NCBI GenBank assembly: GCA_018970725.1
Contig: JAGWVU010000007.1
Span: 62,001-126,000 of the forward strand
Source: Verrucomicrobiota bacterium
Lineage (GTDB): Bacteria; Verrucomicrobiota; Verrucomicrobiia; Verrucomicrobiales; DEV007
Reading direction: 5' to 3'
DNA: 64,000 bases
Shown here in pieces: positions 41,723-50,371 of this stretch (position 1 is the stretch's first letter; every line of letters begins with the position of its first letter). The position numbers and the translations under genes are program-made. Below the pieces are notes generated by a model, which saw only the letters and a program-made list of their open reading frames with translations, made no database searches and had not been told where the DNA came from.

Positions 41723-42729
41723 ACAACTCCTTTCCACGCAAGAACGGGACCGCCCGGTCCACCGGCAGTGCGCTGCTCGTGGTGATGTGGTGCATTGCCG
41801 TCATGGTGACCGTGCTCATTCTGGCCACCAGCACCGTGGAACAGGAGATGAACAGCATCTCCGGTCGGATCGCCCGGGATCGCGCCCGGCAACTCGCGCT
41901 GGCCGGACTCGCCCTGGCCGACCATCCGGCGGTCAAGCCGGGCGATCCCATCCTCAACCAGGACTTCGGGAATGGTGAAAGGATCCAGGTCCAAATCACC
42001 TCCGAGGAAGCCAAGCTGAATCTCAACCTCTGGCTGGCCGACGAACGTCAACCGTCCCTGGTGCAACTCTTCCGCACCTGGGGCATGGAACGCCGGGACG
42101 CGGAACGCCTCGTTTATGCCATGGCCGATTGGATCGATGGAGACGTTCTCAAGAGGGCGCAAGGTGCCGAAGTCCGCGATTACCCGGTCAAGAACCGTCC
42201 CTACAACCGCCCCTTCTCCAACCTCGACGAGATCCGGCTGGTCCGGGATTTCGTGCTGCTCGAGACCGTCCGCCCCGACTGGCGCTCCCGGATCTCCGTG
42301 CGCGGCCAGGGCTCACTCGACTTGATGGCGGCCCCGGCGGACCTCATCACCGGCCTTACCGGTTGTTCCCCGGAATCGGTCGCCCTCTGGTTGCGGGATC
42401 GCTATGGGCGGGATGGCATCCGCTATTCCGACGATGATGTGGAACCCAGCCTCGAACAGGCCTTGGCCCAACTGGGCATTCCGCCCGCCAACGGCGTCGG
42501 TCGCTGGCTCACGGTGCGCGGTCCCACCCGCCGGATCCAGTCCATCGGAATCGCGGGGGATTATGCCCACATCGTCAGCTTGGTGAGCGCCCGGCAGGGT
42601 GGCGGCGGTCCGCAGGGAAATCCGGGCATCGCCCTGCCCGGAGGACGGGGTTCCTTGCTCTGGAAAGAAGAACGGAGCGGCACGGTCCAAGGCCTCCTAC
42701 GCTCCGGAGCGGGTGAAATGACATTCTGA
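41719..42729 (+). CDS. gspK: Minor pseudopilin GspK
   Basis: 336 residues from a TTG at 41719 that overlaps the gspJ stop (TTGA). The frame is open further 5' inside gspJ, but the N-terminus after the TTG (SALLVVMWCIAVMVTVLILAT) is the expected GspK helix, lacking the usual E+5. The body shows ERLVYAMADWIDGD, the large helical insert and a later SIGIAGDY strand. GspK caps the pseudopilus tip. It ends 12 bases before the convergent 3' end of the other T2SS arm. Confidence 0.85.
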   Translation: MNNSFPRKNGTARSTGSALLVVMWCIAVMVTVLILATSTVEQEMNSISGRIARDRARQLALAGLALADHPAVKPGDPILNQDFGNGERIQVQITSEEAKLNLNLWLADERQPSLVQLFRTWGMERRDAERLVYAMADWIDGDVLKRAQGAEVRDYPVKNRPYNRPFSNLDEIRLVRDFVLLETVRPDWRSRISVRGQGSLDLMAAPADLITGLTGCSPESVALWLRDRYGRDGIRYSDDDVEPSLEQALAQLGIPPANGVGRWLTVRGPTRRIQSIGIAGDYAHIVSLVSARQGGGGPQGNPGIALPGGRGSLLWKEERSGTVQGLLRSGAGEMTF

Positions 42730-42741
42730 TCCGGCCCCGCC

Positions 42742-43410
42742 TCAAGGTTCGGCGAGCCGTTCGCCTTCGGAAACCGGCACGGGATCTTCCGGTTGGAAGC
42801 CGTGGCTTTCGAGAAAGGCATTCACCACGGAGACCCCATCGCCCGGCTGCCCACCCAACGTGTTGGCCTCCTCCGTGAGGCTGGCATCCATCTCCATGAC
42901 CACGTTGGAATGCTGGGCAAAGCCGATCGTCCCGTCCGGCCCCTTCTCCCCGTTCTCGCCGGATGAGGCCACGACTCCCCCCGAAAGGGTGCGGGCCAGC
43001 CGGACCTGAAGATCGAAAGCGGTGCTCTTCAAACGCATCGAACTCAAGACCGGTCCGAACGCGCACAAGGAGGCATCCCCCCTGCCCTTGCAACCGAACG
43101 TGGCCATCAACCGCTTGTCCTTGTCCAAGCCGATGAAAAAGTCTCCGCCCGAAACAGCCGGACTGTAAGTCGCCGCGCCGGACGCATCCCGATTGATCAT
43201 CACCAAGGAGGGAAGACCGCCCAGAGCCGGAGCCACGAGATACCCGCCATCGTAAAAATCCACGTTATACCCGGCCACATGGGTGAAGCTGATGCGGTAG
43301 ATGATCACCTGGGCCTGGGCCATCCCGGCGCAAAGAAACAACAGGGCGGACAAAACGGACGAGACGGCGGGACGGCCCTGAGCCGGACGCACTGACCCCG
43401 CCCCGTTCAT
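42742..43410 (-). CDS. Exported hypothetical protein at the end of the gspD arm
   Basis: 222 residues from the ATG at 43410, which overlaps the gspD stop (ATGA). The N-terminus is a signal peptide (VSSVLSALLFLCAGMAQAQ). The mature part is beta-rich (VIIYRISFTHVAGYNVDFYDGGY, a DASGAATYSPAVSGGDFFIGLDKD segment) and resembles surface-associated beta-sandwich proteins, with no catalytic motif. Being translationally coupled to the secretin, it could be a T2SS substrate or outer-membrane partner; I do not recognise a family. Confidence 0.65.
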   Translation of the reverse strand: MNGAGSVRPAQGRPAVSSVLSALLFLCAGMAQAQVIIYRISFTHVAGYNVDFYDGGYLVAPALGGLPSLVMINRDASGAATYSPAVSGGDFFIGLDKDKRLMATFGCKGRGDASLCAFGPVLSSMRLKSTAFDLQVRLARTLSGGVVASSGENGEKGPDGTIGFAQHSNVVMEMDASLTEEANTLGGQPGDGVSVVNAFLESHGFQPEDPVPVSEGERLAEP

Positions 43411-45881
43411 CGGCCCCCGGCGGTTCCCGTGGCTTTGGAGGGCGCGGGTTCGGCGACGGCCGAAGGCACTCCCTTGACGGTGGTCTTTTTCCCGAAAACC
43501 TTCCGCCACATCGGAACCTTGCCGCCCCCGACGGCGAAGGTGCGCCCCTGAGGATCGGCCTGATGCGGGAACGTCGGGATGGCGCCGGCCAAAGCGGAAT
43601 CCTCGGAAACCTCGTCCCCGACCTCGGGCGCGAGCTGGGGATTTTCGACGATGGTGGGTTGCAGGAAAATCAACAGTTCGCTGCGATTCTTCTCCAGTCT
43701 GGTCGAGGAAAAGGCATGACGGGCGATCGGGATCCGGCTCAAGATCGGGAGCCCGTTGGAGGATTCCCGGTCCCGCTCCGTGATCAACCCCCCGAGGAGC
43801 ACGGAGGATCGGTTCGGCACCACCACGGTGGTGGTGAGTTGTTGCGTGGTGATGTTCGGAACCAGATTCCCCCCGATGTTTGTTTTGTCCCCAAGATCCT
43901 CGTTCTTCTGTTGAATCTGCAGGGTGACCTCGTTTTCCGAGTTGATCAGCGGAATGACTTGGATCTCGAGAAGAACCTCCTGGTATTGCACCGTGGCGCT
44001 CACCGAGGCATTCTGGCCGGGGAGCCCCGCCGTGGTCAGCGTGTTGGAGGGAACCGCAATCCGTTGCCCCGTGGAAATCGCGGCCGGCACGTTGTTGAGC
44101 GTGAACACAGTCGGATTGGAAAGCACTTTGAAGCGACTGGTGCTCTCCAGCAGGGTCAGGTAGCTGCTCAAGCGGTTGCCGATCAATCCGTAGAGGGTGA
44201 ATCCACTCGCCGCGGCCGCGCTAAGCTTCGAGAAGTCGCCCAGAGTCCCGATATCCGGTGCCGCCCCGACCGTCAGCCCGCTTCTCGTGCGCAAGGCCCC
44301 GGCCATCTGGCCATCCAACGTCCGCAGATAATCTACGCCCGATTCCAGATCATTTCCCAGCGTCAACTGTCCGATGACCGCGGAGATGATCACCTGCCGC
44401 GGTTTGCGGTCCAATTGAGCCACCAACTCCGAGAGGGTCTCCAGGTGATCCGGAGGTCCGGAGATGAACAATTCATTGGATACGGAATCCGCAATGATCA
44501 AGGTCTTGCCCACGATCACCGAGACCGGCGCCTGATTCGCCCCGGAACCACCCGAGCCGAAGGACGAGGAACCAAAGCCCGAACCCGAGCCGAACCCGGA
44601 GCCGCCTGACCCAAATCCGGAACCGCCCGATCCGAATCCCGAGCCACCGCCGAACCGGGAACCGAATCCGCCTCCTCCCCCGCCCGAGAGAGAAGATCCG
44701 AAGGCCGAACTGCCGCCGCCGGTATTGAGCCCACCGGCTCCACCCTGCGGGATCAAGGCACCGCCCAGACCGCTTGCCGCGCCCCCCGCAGCCCCGGTCC
44801 CCGAACCGGTCTCGTCCGACTTGGCTCCGGAAAGCAGGGAGGTGCGGAGGGCATCGAGAACCCCCAGGACCGAGACATAACGCAGCGGAATGGAGAGGAA
44901 ACGCCGCGAATCCGCCGGAGAATCCAATTCCTGGACCAGCAACTCGATCCGCTCCATGTCAAACGGCGTGGCGATGACCAGCACCCGGTTCGTCCGCAAC
45001 ACCGCAAAGATGCGCGGGGCCGGAGAGGAGCCGGCGCGGTCCGCGGACCCCACCGAAGCACCAGCCTGAACCGCCGGGGCGGGTGGCGGAAGGGCACCGC
45101 CTCCCGGGTTTGAAGCGGCGTTGACGGGCTGGGGACGAGCCGGTTGGGACGCCGGACGCACGCCGCTTGAGGGAGACTCGTTCTCGTCCAGCCCGAGCAA
45201 TTCCTTGAGCGCCTCCACCACGTCCTCGGCATCGGCCCGTTCCAAGGCGAAGGTCTTCTGTTCCGTCGTTCCCGGTTGGACGTCGATGTGGGTCATCAAC
45301 TCGAGGTAGGCACGAATCGTGACGCTGTTTTCCGTGATGATCAGCGCTTGGGCGTTGGCCAGGGGCGTGATCGAGCCATAAGGGTGGCCGGGAGCGATTT
45401 GCTGCAAGGCGGCAACCGCCTCCTCCGGCTGCAGGAAAGAGAGCGGCAGGACAAAGGTCACCACCTCATCCGACTGGGGAAGGCCGGATGCATCGGAGAA
45501 GACCCGGATTCCCTCGTTCCGCGGCTGTTTGCCCGCCTCAAAGGCCACGACCTTGACGAGGTTGGGACCGCTAGGGACGATGGCATAACCGTTGAGCAGG
45601 AGACTCTGCTCGATGAACTGGACCGCCTCCTCCTTGGTCACCGTTCCGCTGGTCTCAACCGTGACCTTGCCGCCCTCAACCGCGTTGTCCCGGATCACCT
45701 TCTTCCCGGTATACTTCTCATACTCCAGCAGCACGAGGTGAAGATCCCCGTTCGGAATGGAAAGACGGAATTCATTCGGCGGCGCCTGAGCCTGAATGCC
45801 AGGCCCGGGACCCAGGGCGGTCACCGCAGTGAAAATCAAGGCGAAGAAAAGGCTCCGAAGCCCGGTGAACATTCGATTCAT
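43407..45881 (-). CDS. gspD: Type II secretion secretin GspD
   Basis: 824 residues from the ATG at 45881. A signal peptide (SLFFALIFTAVTALGPGPGIQA) is followed by N0 (LVLLEYEKYTGKKVIRDN) and N1-N3 domains. The secretin core follows, with VPVIS-like motifs (LLGGLITERDRESSNGLPILSRIPI) and LLIFLQPTIV. Between N-domains there is an unusual glycine/serine/phenylalanine-rich stretch. It forms the outer-membrane exit channel. It is transcribed leftwards, convergent with gspE-K, and its start overlaps the stop of the GspC-like gene. Confidence 0.93.
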   Translation of the reverse strand: MNRMFTGLRSLFFALIFTAVTALGPGPGIQAQAPPNEFRLSIPNGDLHLVLLEYEKYTGKKVIRDNAVEGGKVTVETSGTVTKEEAVQFIEQSLLLNGYAIVPSGPNLVKVVAFEAGKQPRNEGIRVFSDASGLPQSDEVVTFVLPLSFLQPEEAVAALQQIAPGHPYGSITPLANAQALIITENSVTIRAYLELMTHIDVQPGTTEQKTFALERADAEDVVEALKELLGLDENESPSSGVRPASQPARPQPVNAASNPGGGALPPPAPAVQAGASVGSADRAGSSPAPRIFAVLRTNRVLVIATPFDMERIELLVQELDSPADSRRFLSIPLRYVSVLGVLDALRTSLLSGAKSDETGSGTGAAGGAASGLGGALIPQGGAGGLNTGGGSSAFGSSLSGGGGGGFGSRFGGGSGFGSGGSGFGSGGSGFGSGSGFGSSSFGSGGSGANQAPVSVIVGKTLIIADSVSNELFISGPPDHLETLSELVAQLDRKPRQVIISAVIGQLTLGNDLESGVDYLRTLDGQMAGALRTRSGLTVGAAPDIGTLGDFSKLSAAAASGFTLYGLIGNRLSSYLTLLESTSRFKVLSNPTVFTLNNVPAAISTGQRIAVPSNTLTTAGLPGQNASVSATVQYQEVLLEIQVIPLINSENEVTLQIQQKNEDLGDKTNIGGNLVPNITTQQLTTTVVVPNRSSVLLGGLITERDRESSNGLPILSRIPIARHAFSSTRLEKNRSELLIFLQPTIVENPQLAPEVGDEVSEDSALAGAIPTFPHQADPQGRTFAVGGGKVPMWRKVFGKKTTVKGVPSAVAEPAPSKATGTAGGR
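44540..44745 (-). repeat. Gly/Ser/Phe repeat region inside gspD
   Basis: Imperfect tandem repeats of GSGGSGF- and GFGSG-type units, about 65 residues, encoded in phase by imperfect DNA repeats (CCGAACCCGGAGCC-type). They lie between N-domains of the secretin, not in its core. The frame is kept, so this is a low-complexity loop rather than a break. Confidence 0.8.
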
Positions 45882-46591
45882 GGGCGACTGGGAGAGACGA
45901 CAGTTTGGGAGGCGGCCAACAGGGGAACGGGGCCGGGGCCGGGTTTCACCACGGAGGACTGGGGCGGGGCCGCCTGGGGCAGGATGATGCGGCGCCGGCT
46001 CTTCTGCTGGTTTGCCGCCCCGTCCGCATTGGCGGGGGCGGGAACCGCGGGAGGCACGGGTCCCGGAGGCCGTCCTCCGAGCACACCGGCGGCCTGGCCG
46101 GGCGCGCCCCCGGCGGCAACCGGCGTGAGCTGCTCCTGGGAATAGCTGACCAAAGCAGTTTCCGCGCCCTTGCGGAGGCTGACCTTGATCTGGCGGGGAT
46201 CGTCATTCTCCACGATCTTGTCGAACTCGATCCCGGACTCATGGGGGGACTGGCTGGTCAACTCCACGTATTCCCCGGTGGACTTGTCCTTGAGGTAGAC
46301 CGTGACCACCCCGTTGGCCTCCGAGAAACCGGCGAGCGCCAGATTCTCCGCGAATGACTGCGTATTCACCGGACCGGACGCCACCGTTTTCAGGTGAAAC
46401 GGTGCCCGCTCCCAAATGGCGGCATAGCGTTCCGCCGGCAGGGACTCCGGAACTTGGAAACTTCCTTCACCGGCCCCGAAGGCGGGAAGGATGACCATGG
46501 CAAAAAGGCAAAAAAAGCAGATTAGCGGGAGGATAGCGACGTGACCCTTTCCGCTCCAGGCGATTCTGTGGAAAGCCGGTACCATTGCCAA
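45878..46591 (-). CDS. GspC-like T2SS inner-membrane component (tentative)
   Basis: 237 residues from the ATG at 46591 (another at 46585). An N-terminal hydrophobic segment (AILPLICFFCLFAMVILPAFG) is followed by a periplasmic domain with FSEANGVVTVYLKDKSTGEYVELTS, which resembles the homology region of GspC. A proline/alanine-rich C-terminus follows, with no PDZ domain visible. Its stop overlaps the gspD start. The 5' end overlaps gspM by 70 bases, which is more than usual. GspC connects the secretin to the inner-membrane platform, and position alone supports this call. Confidence 0.5.
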   Translation of the reverse strand: MAMVPAFHRIAWSGKGHVAILPLICFFCLFAMVILPAFGAGEGSFQVPESLPAERYAAIWERAPFHLKTVASGPVNTQSFAENLALAGFSEANGVVTVYLKDKSTGEYVELTSQSPHESGIEFDKIVENDDPRQIKVSLRKGAETALVSYSQEQLTPVAAGGAPGQAAGVLGGRPPGPVPPAVPAPANADGAANQQKSRRRIILPQAAPPQSSVVKPGPGPVPLLAASQTVVSPSRP

Positions 46592-47127
46592 ATTTCTACG
46601 CTACACCTCAGCATCTCTGAGCTATCATCTTCAGGGATGACCTTCAAGAAATTTATCTGCCGGAAGCAGTCCGGACGGAGAAGTTCGTGCCACCACATCA
46701 CCAAATTTTTTAAATCTCCCGAAGCCGTGACCACGAGAGCAAATCCCTTGGGCTGATTCTCCATCTTGGGAGCGGTCTCCTCATCGGTTTTTCCTTCCGC
46801 GTCGGGATCGATCAATTTTTGACTCTGCAGGGAGACGGAATGGGCCCGGGCCGCCTCCTGAACGGCGCTGACCAGACTGCTTCTGGCTTCGCCGTCATTG
46901 GGATGCGCCGGAAGGCTGCCGGCGATCCAGCGCCGCCGCTCTTCCCAGAGAACCCCTCCGTTGCGCAATTCCCGGGCTTCCACCTCGCGCGTCTCCACGA
47001 TCGTCTCCTGCTCCGCAAGGCTGGTTCGCCAAGCCCGCACCCTGGAAGTGGCGACGGACAGACCGCCGAGCACGAGGACGATCATGACGCCCAAGGCCAG
47101 TTTCTCCTCACGGCTGCTCAGGGACAT
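46522..47127 (-). CDS. GspM-like T2SS inner-membrane protein
   Basis: 201 residues from the ATG at 47127. One N-terminal transmembrane helix (LALGVMIVLVLGGLSVATSRV) is followed by a coiled coil (SLAEQETIVETREVEARELRNG) and a C-terminal ferredoxin-like region (KGFALVVTASGDLKNLVMWWHELL), the layout of GspM. It starts inside the last 20 bases of the GspL-like gene. GspL and GspM normally form the assembly platform with GspF and GspE. Confidence 0.7.
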   Translation of the reverse strand: MSLSSREEKLALGVMIVLVLGGLSVATSRVRAWRTSLAEQETIVETREVEARELRNGGVLWEERRRWIAGSLPAHPNDGEARSSLVSAVQEAARAHSVSLQSQKLIDPDAEGKTDEETAPKMENQPKGFALVVTASGDLKNLVMWWHELLRPDCFRQINFLKVIPEDDSSEMLRCSVEIWQWYRLSTESPGAERVTSLSSR

Positions 47128-48334
47128 CTTGGAACGTGGCTTGGATTTGAAAACTGGCCCGGCCATCCTCCTGGAAACCGGGACTGGGCGCATCCCAAAC
47201 GGCTCCGCCGAGGGAAACGTTCTGCTGGAGGCGGTTCTGAAACTGGATCGCCAGTTGGGGCGTGCTCGCCTCCCCGGCCAGCATCAGGCTGTTCTGGGTG
47301 CATTCGAATTGGGTCACCCGGACCCCTTCGGCCGGAACTTCCTTGACGCAACGCAGGAGCAACTCCTGCGGGTAACGCTGGGGATTCAGCGCCGGCTGCA
47401 GCAGGTTCCAGACCTCCCGGGCTTCGCGCAGGCTGGAGAGCTCCGGCTCGATCTGGTCCAACGCCACCGCCCGCGCTTGCAATTCCTTCTGCCTTGAGAC
47501 CACCGGTTGCACCATGAAAAAAGCGGCCACCCCCATCACAGCGAAGGCGAAGAGGGCAATCGCCCGCATCTGGCGCTGGCTCCGGGACTGGCGCCGATAC
47601 TCCGCCGCGGACGGAGGAACCAAGGTGGCGGACAGGTCGAAGCCCGGGTCCGCCGGGGCCAGCTGCTCGATGGCCTCCGCCCATCCGAGCATCCGGGACA
47701 GGTCATGACGGGTGGAGGGATCCCCAAGTTCGCCCCGGAAGACGAGCACCGTCGTCCGGACCGGGACCCCGGAAAGCCGCAAGGACATCTCCACCATGTC
47801 GATCTCCGCCGCGAGGTCTTGATCCAGTCCGGCTCTGGACAAGCTCTGGCAATGCAGTGGGAAATTGGGCACGGCCCCGGTCCAAACCGCCGTGAGCAAG
47901 CCGTTCTCCATCCAGAGCGTGACCGCATGAGGGCGGTAAGCGTAGGCCCAAGCCGACGGGGTGAACCAACCGGCCCGCGCGAATTCCTCCAACGGAGGCT
48001 GCCCGGGCCAGCAGGCCGCCGAGCAGAGGACATGACCGGCTTGGGGAGCCATCAGCGACGCCGTCCGTCCCTCGTCCCGTCCATCCGGTTGCCAGCCGCG
48101 GCTCTCCATCTCCAGCTTCAACATCTCCTGGCGCTCCGCCGCAGTTCCCTCGGGCAGGCGGGCCCAGAGGTAATCGAAATGCAGGCTCGGCACCGCCACC
48201 CACGTCTCCGCGTCGACCGCCCGGCTTTCCTTCGGGCCGGCCGGAATCCACTCCGCCTGCCGGTTGACCCGACGGTAATGCACCCAGCCCCCCGGACCCG
48301 GAAGGATCAGTTTGGTCGGTGACGGAGAACTCAT
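47108..48334 (-). CDS. GspL-like T2SS assembly platform protein
   Basis: 408 residues. The N-terminal ~250 residues are an actin-like cytoplasmic domain of low identity, followed by one transmembrane helix (AIALFAFAVMGVAAFFMVQPVV). A periplasmic C-terminal part resembles PilN/GspL ferredoxin-like domains (LLLRCVKEVPAEGVRVTQF). It leads the leftward T2SS arm L-M-C-D. Assignment is by topology and position; PilM/PilN-like fusion is the alternative. Confidence 0.7.
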   Translation of the reverse strand: MSSPSPTKLILPGPGGWVHYRRVNRQAEWIPAGPKESRAVDAETWVAVPSLHFDYLWARLPEGTAAERQEMLKLEMESRGWQPDGRDEGRTASLMAPQAGHVLCSAACWPGQPPLEEFARAGWFTPSAWAYAYRPHAVTLWMENGLLTAVWTGAVPNFPLHCQSLSRAGLDQDLAAEIDMVEMSLRLSGVPVRTTVLVFRGELGDPSTRHDLSRMLGWAEAIEQLAPADPGFDLSATLVPPSAAEYRRQSRSQRQMRAIALFAFAVMGVAAFFMVQPVVSRQKELQARAVALDQIEPELSSLREAREVWNLLQPALNPQRYPQELLLRCVKEVPAEGVRVTQFECTQNSLMLAGEASTPQLAIQFQNRLQQNVSLGGAVWDAPSPGFQEDGRASFQIQATFQDVPEQP

Positions 48335-48458
48335 GCGGGGAGAATGGATATCATGGTTCCGGCCAGAATCCGGCGATCATTAGACGAAGCGGGGGCCAAT
48401 CACAAGCAGAACTTCCCCGGCTTCCTTCCGTCTCTCCGCCCGGGCTCGGCCCCTCAGC

Positions 48459-49364
48459 TCACTGACTTTTCTGCGCTCCCGGCTTGTCCTGCATGGTCAC
48501 CGCGTTGGCAAAGACCCGGGTGGCCAGAGGCTCGAGCGCCTTCTCCTCCGGAGGCCGGTGTTCCCAGACCCGGACGGCCGGTTTCCCGGGGCGCAGTGCG
48601 TAAATTTCCACCGCCAGAGTTCGTTCCGCGCCAGGAGGCAAGGGCAGCTCCCGTACTCCCACGCTGATGGGAAGCCCGGAACGGGAAAGCCCGCCGATGA
48701 CCACGTCGGTGACGATATTGTTACCAACCTGGGTGACATGCAGATCCCCGATCTTGACCGTGGTTTCGTAACCGACGGAGGCGACCCAGATCTCCCCTGG
48801 ATGATCGAACCCCTCGATCGACCTCGGCACCGGCGGCAGTTCGCCGCTCGGCTGGAACTCGGGGTCCTGAAGAAACTCGAGTTCATCGTTGAGGATGAGC
48901 TGGCGCACTCCGGGGTCCGATTCCAGGTTGATGAACTTGGTGTTGTCGAACTTCCACCGCCCTTTCTCGCGGAGGAATTTGAGCAAGAGGATGTTCTCGG
49001 GCACATTCCCCTCGAGCAGGCCGAAATCCACCCGGCCGAAGTAAATGAGATTCGCGGTGTCGCCCCGCTCAAAGGTGGCGATGTGCCGGAGCGTCGCGAT
49101 TTCCGGGAGGCGGAAGGGAAGATCGAAGATGGCCGCCGGCCAATCCGCCTTGCGGGAAATGACGTAATTCCGGGTCAACACCTGGCGCGAAGCCGCCGTG
49201 TGCTGCTGCCAGAGAGAGAGGCTGCGCTGGCTCATCGCTCCGGACCACCCCCGGTAAGTCCGCTCCAACTCAAAGCGCAATTCCTCCGCCCCGGCTGGAA
49301 AAACACAGAGCAAAAGCGCCGGGAGCCACCACCGGCCCGGGCGGGAAAAAGAGAGAGGAGTCAT
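48459..49364 (-). CDS. Exported hypothetical protein
   Basis: 301 residues from the ATG at 49364; the longer frame to 49505 overlaps the divergent hydrolase. An N-terminal signal peptide (WWLPALLLCVFPAGAEE) is visible. The mature part contains YFGRVDFGLLEGNVPENILLLKFLREKGRWKFDN and a conserved-looking beta-rich C-terminal half, but no recognised domain or catalytic motif. It lies about 125 bases upstream of the GspL arm on the same strand, so a link to secretion is possible but unproven. Confidence 0.65.
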   Translation of the reverse strand: MTPLSFSRPGRWWLPALLLCVFPAGAEELRFELERTYRGWSGAMSQRSLSLWQQHTAASRQVLTRNYVISRKADWPAAIFDLPFRLPEIATLRHIATFERGDTANLIYFGRVDFGLLEGNVPENILLLKFLREKGRWKFDNTKFINLESDPGVRQLILNDELEFLQDPEFQPSGELPPVPRSIEGFDHPGEIWVASVGYETTVKIGDLHVTQVGNNIVTDVVIGGLSRSGLPISVGVRELPLPPGAERTLAVEIYALRPGKPAVRVWEHRPPEEKALEPLATRVFANAVTMQDKPGAQKSQ

Positions 49365-49513
49365 CGGTTCAGTTCGCTCCCATTGGACCTCATTCCGGTG
49401 CAAAGGGAACGAAAAATGCTCGAGAAATGCAAAATCTGTTGGCAACATCCCGCCCGTTCCGTCGTAAGGTGGGACTCGCCCCGGCACCGACCCGGGGAAC
49501 TGCAACGATCGCT

Positions 49514-50371
49514 ATGAGCACGACCGGAGAGACGTGGGTTGACCGCAGGCGCCAGATTCTCGATCTCGCCCAGGAACACGTTTACAAGGAGACGGACGAC
49601 GGGATTGAACTCAAGGCCCATGTTTTCTCCCCGGACCGCGATACCCGGCAGCTCCGGCCCGTCATGCTTTTCTTTGCCAGCGGTCTGTGGGAGAACATGA
49701 GCATCACCCAGTTCGCTCCCCAGGCCCTGCATTTCATCGGGCGCGGGGCCGTCGCCATCCTCGTGGAATACCGGATCCGCTCCGCCCATGGAACCGGTCC
49801 GATGGAGGCCATGTCCGATGCCCGTTCCTCGATCCGTTGGGTCCGGCAGAACGCGGCGGCCTTGAAAGTGGACCCGATGAAACTGGTGGTGGTGGGCGGT
49901 GGAGGAGGGGCGCACATGGCCCTCGCGGCGGCCATGATCCCGGGGGTCGCGGATGATCCGAATGATCCCAACATCAGCTGCGTGCCGGACGGCATGGCAC
50001 TCTTCTGCCCCATCACCGATACCTCCCGGCCCGGCCTGATCCTCGAGAAATTCCCCAGCCCCGAGGAAGCCAACCGCTGCAACCCCTCCCGTTACGTGGC
50101 CAAGCACGTGCCGCCCACGATCATCTTCCACGGAACAGAGGACCGGGTCGTGCCCTACGAACCGGTCATGAAATTCGTCAGTCAGGTGAAGAAGAAGAAC
50201 AACATCTGCGAGCTCTGCCTGTTCAAGGGGCGCGACCATTCGTTCTACAACTTCAATGTCAATCAAGAGGGCTACGACACCACCCTCGCGGAAATGGACC
50301 GGTTCCTTGTGGCCCAAGGATTCCTCGCCGAACGGCCCCAACCCGCGGAAGGGGCCGGAGGGGACTGGTGA
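49514..50371 (+). CDS. Alpha/beta hydrolase-fold protein lacking the nucleophile serine
   Basis: 285 residues from the ATG at 49514. The fold is that of BD-FAE/carboxylesterase-like hydrolases: AVAILVEYRI, SDARSSIRWVRQ, KLVVVGGGGGAHMAL and TIIFHGTEDRVVP with GRDHSFYN. At the nucleophile elbow, where GGSAGGH is expected, the sequence is GGGGGAH, so the serine is glycine. The oxyanion HGG is replaced by FFASGLW. The aspartate and histidine of the triad remain. It may be a pseudoenzyme or use another mechanism. Its GTGA stop overlaps the start of the next gene. Confidence 0.8.
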   Translation: MSTTGETWVDRRRQILDLAQEHVYKETDDGIELKAHVFSPDRDTRQLRPVMLFFASGLWENMSITQFAPQALHFIGRGAVAILVEYRIRSAHGTGPMEAMSDARSSIRWVRQNAAALKVDPMKLVVVGGGGGAHMALAAAMIPGVADDPNDPNISCVPDGMALFCPITDTSRPGLILEKFPSPEEANRCNPSRYVAKHVPPTIIFHGTEDRVVPYEPVMKFVSQVKKKNNICELCLFKGRDHSFYNFNVNQEGYDTTLAEMDRFLVAQGFLAERPQPAEGAGGDW

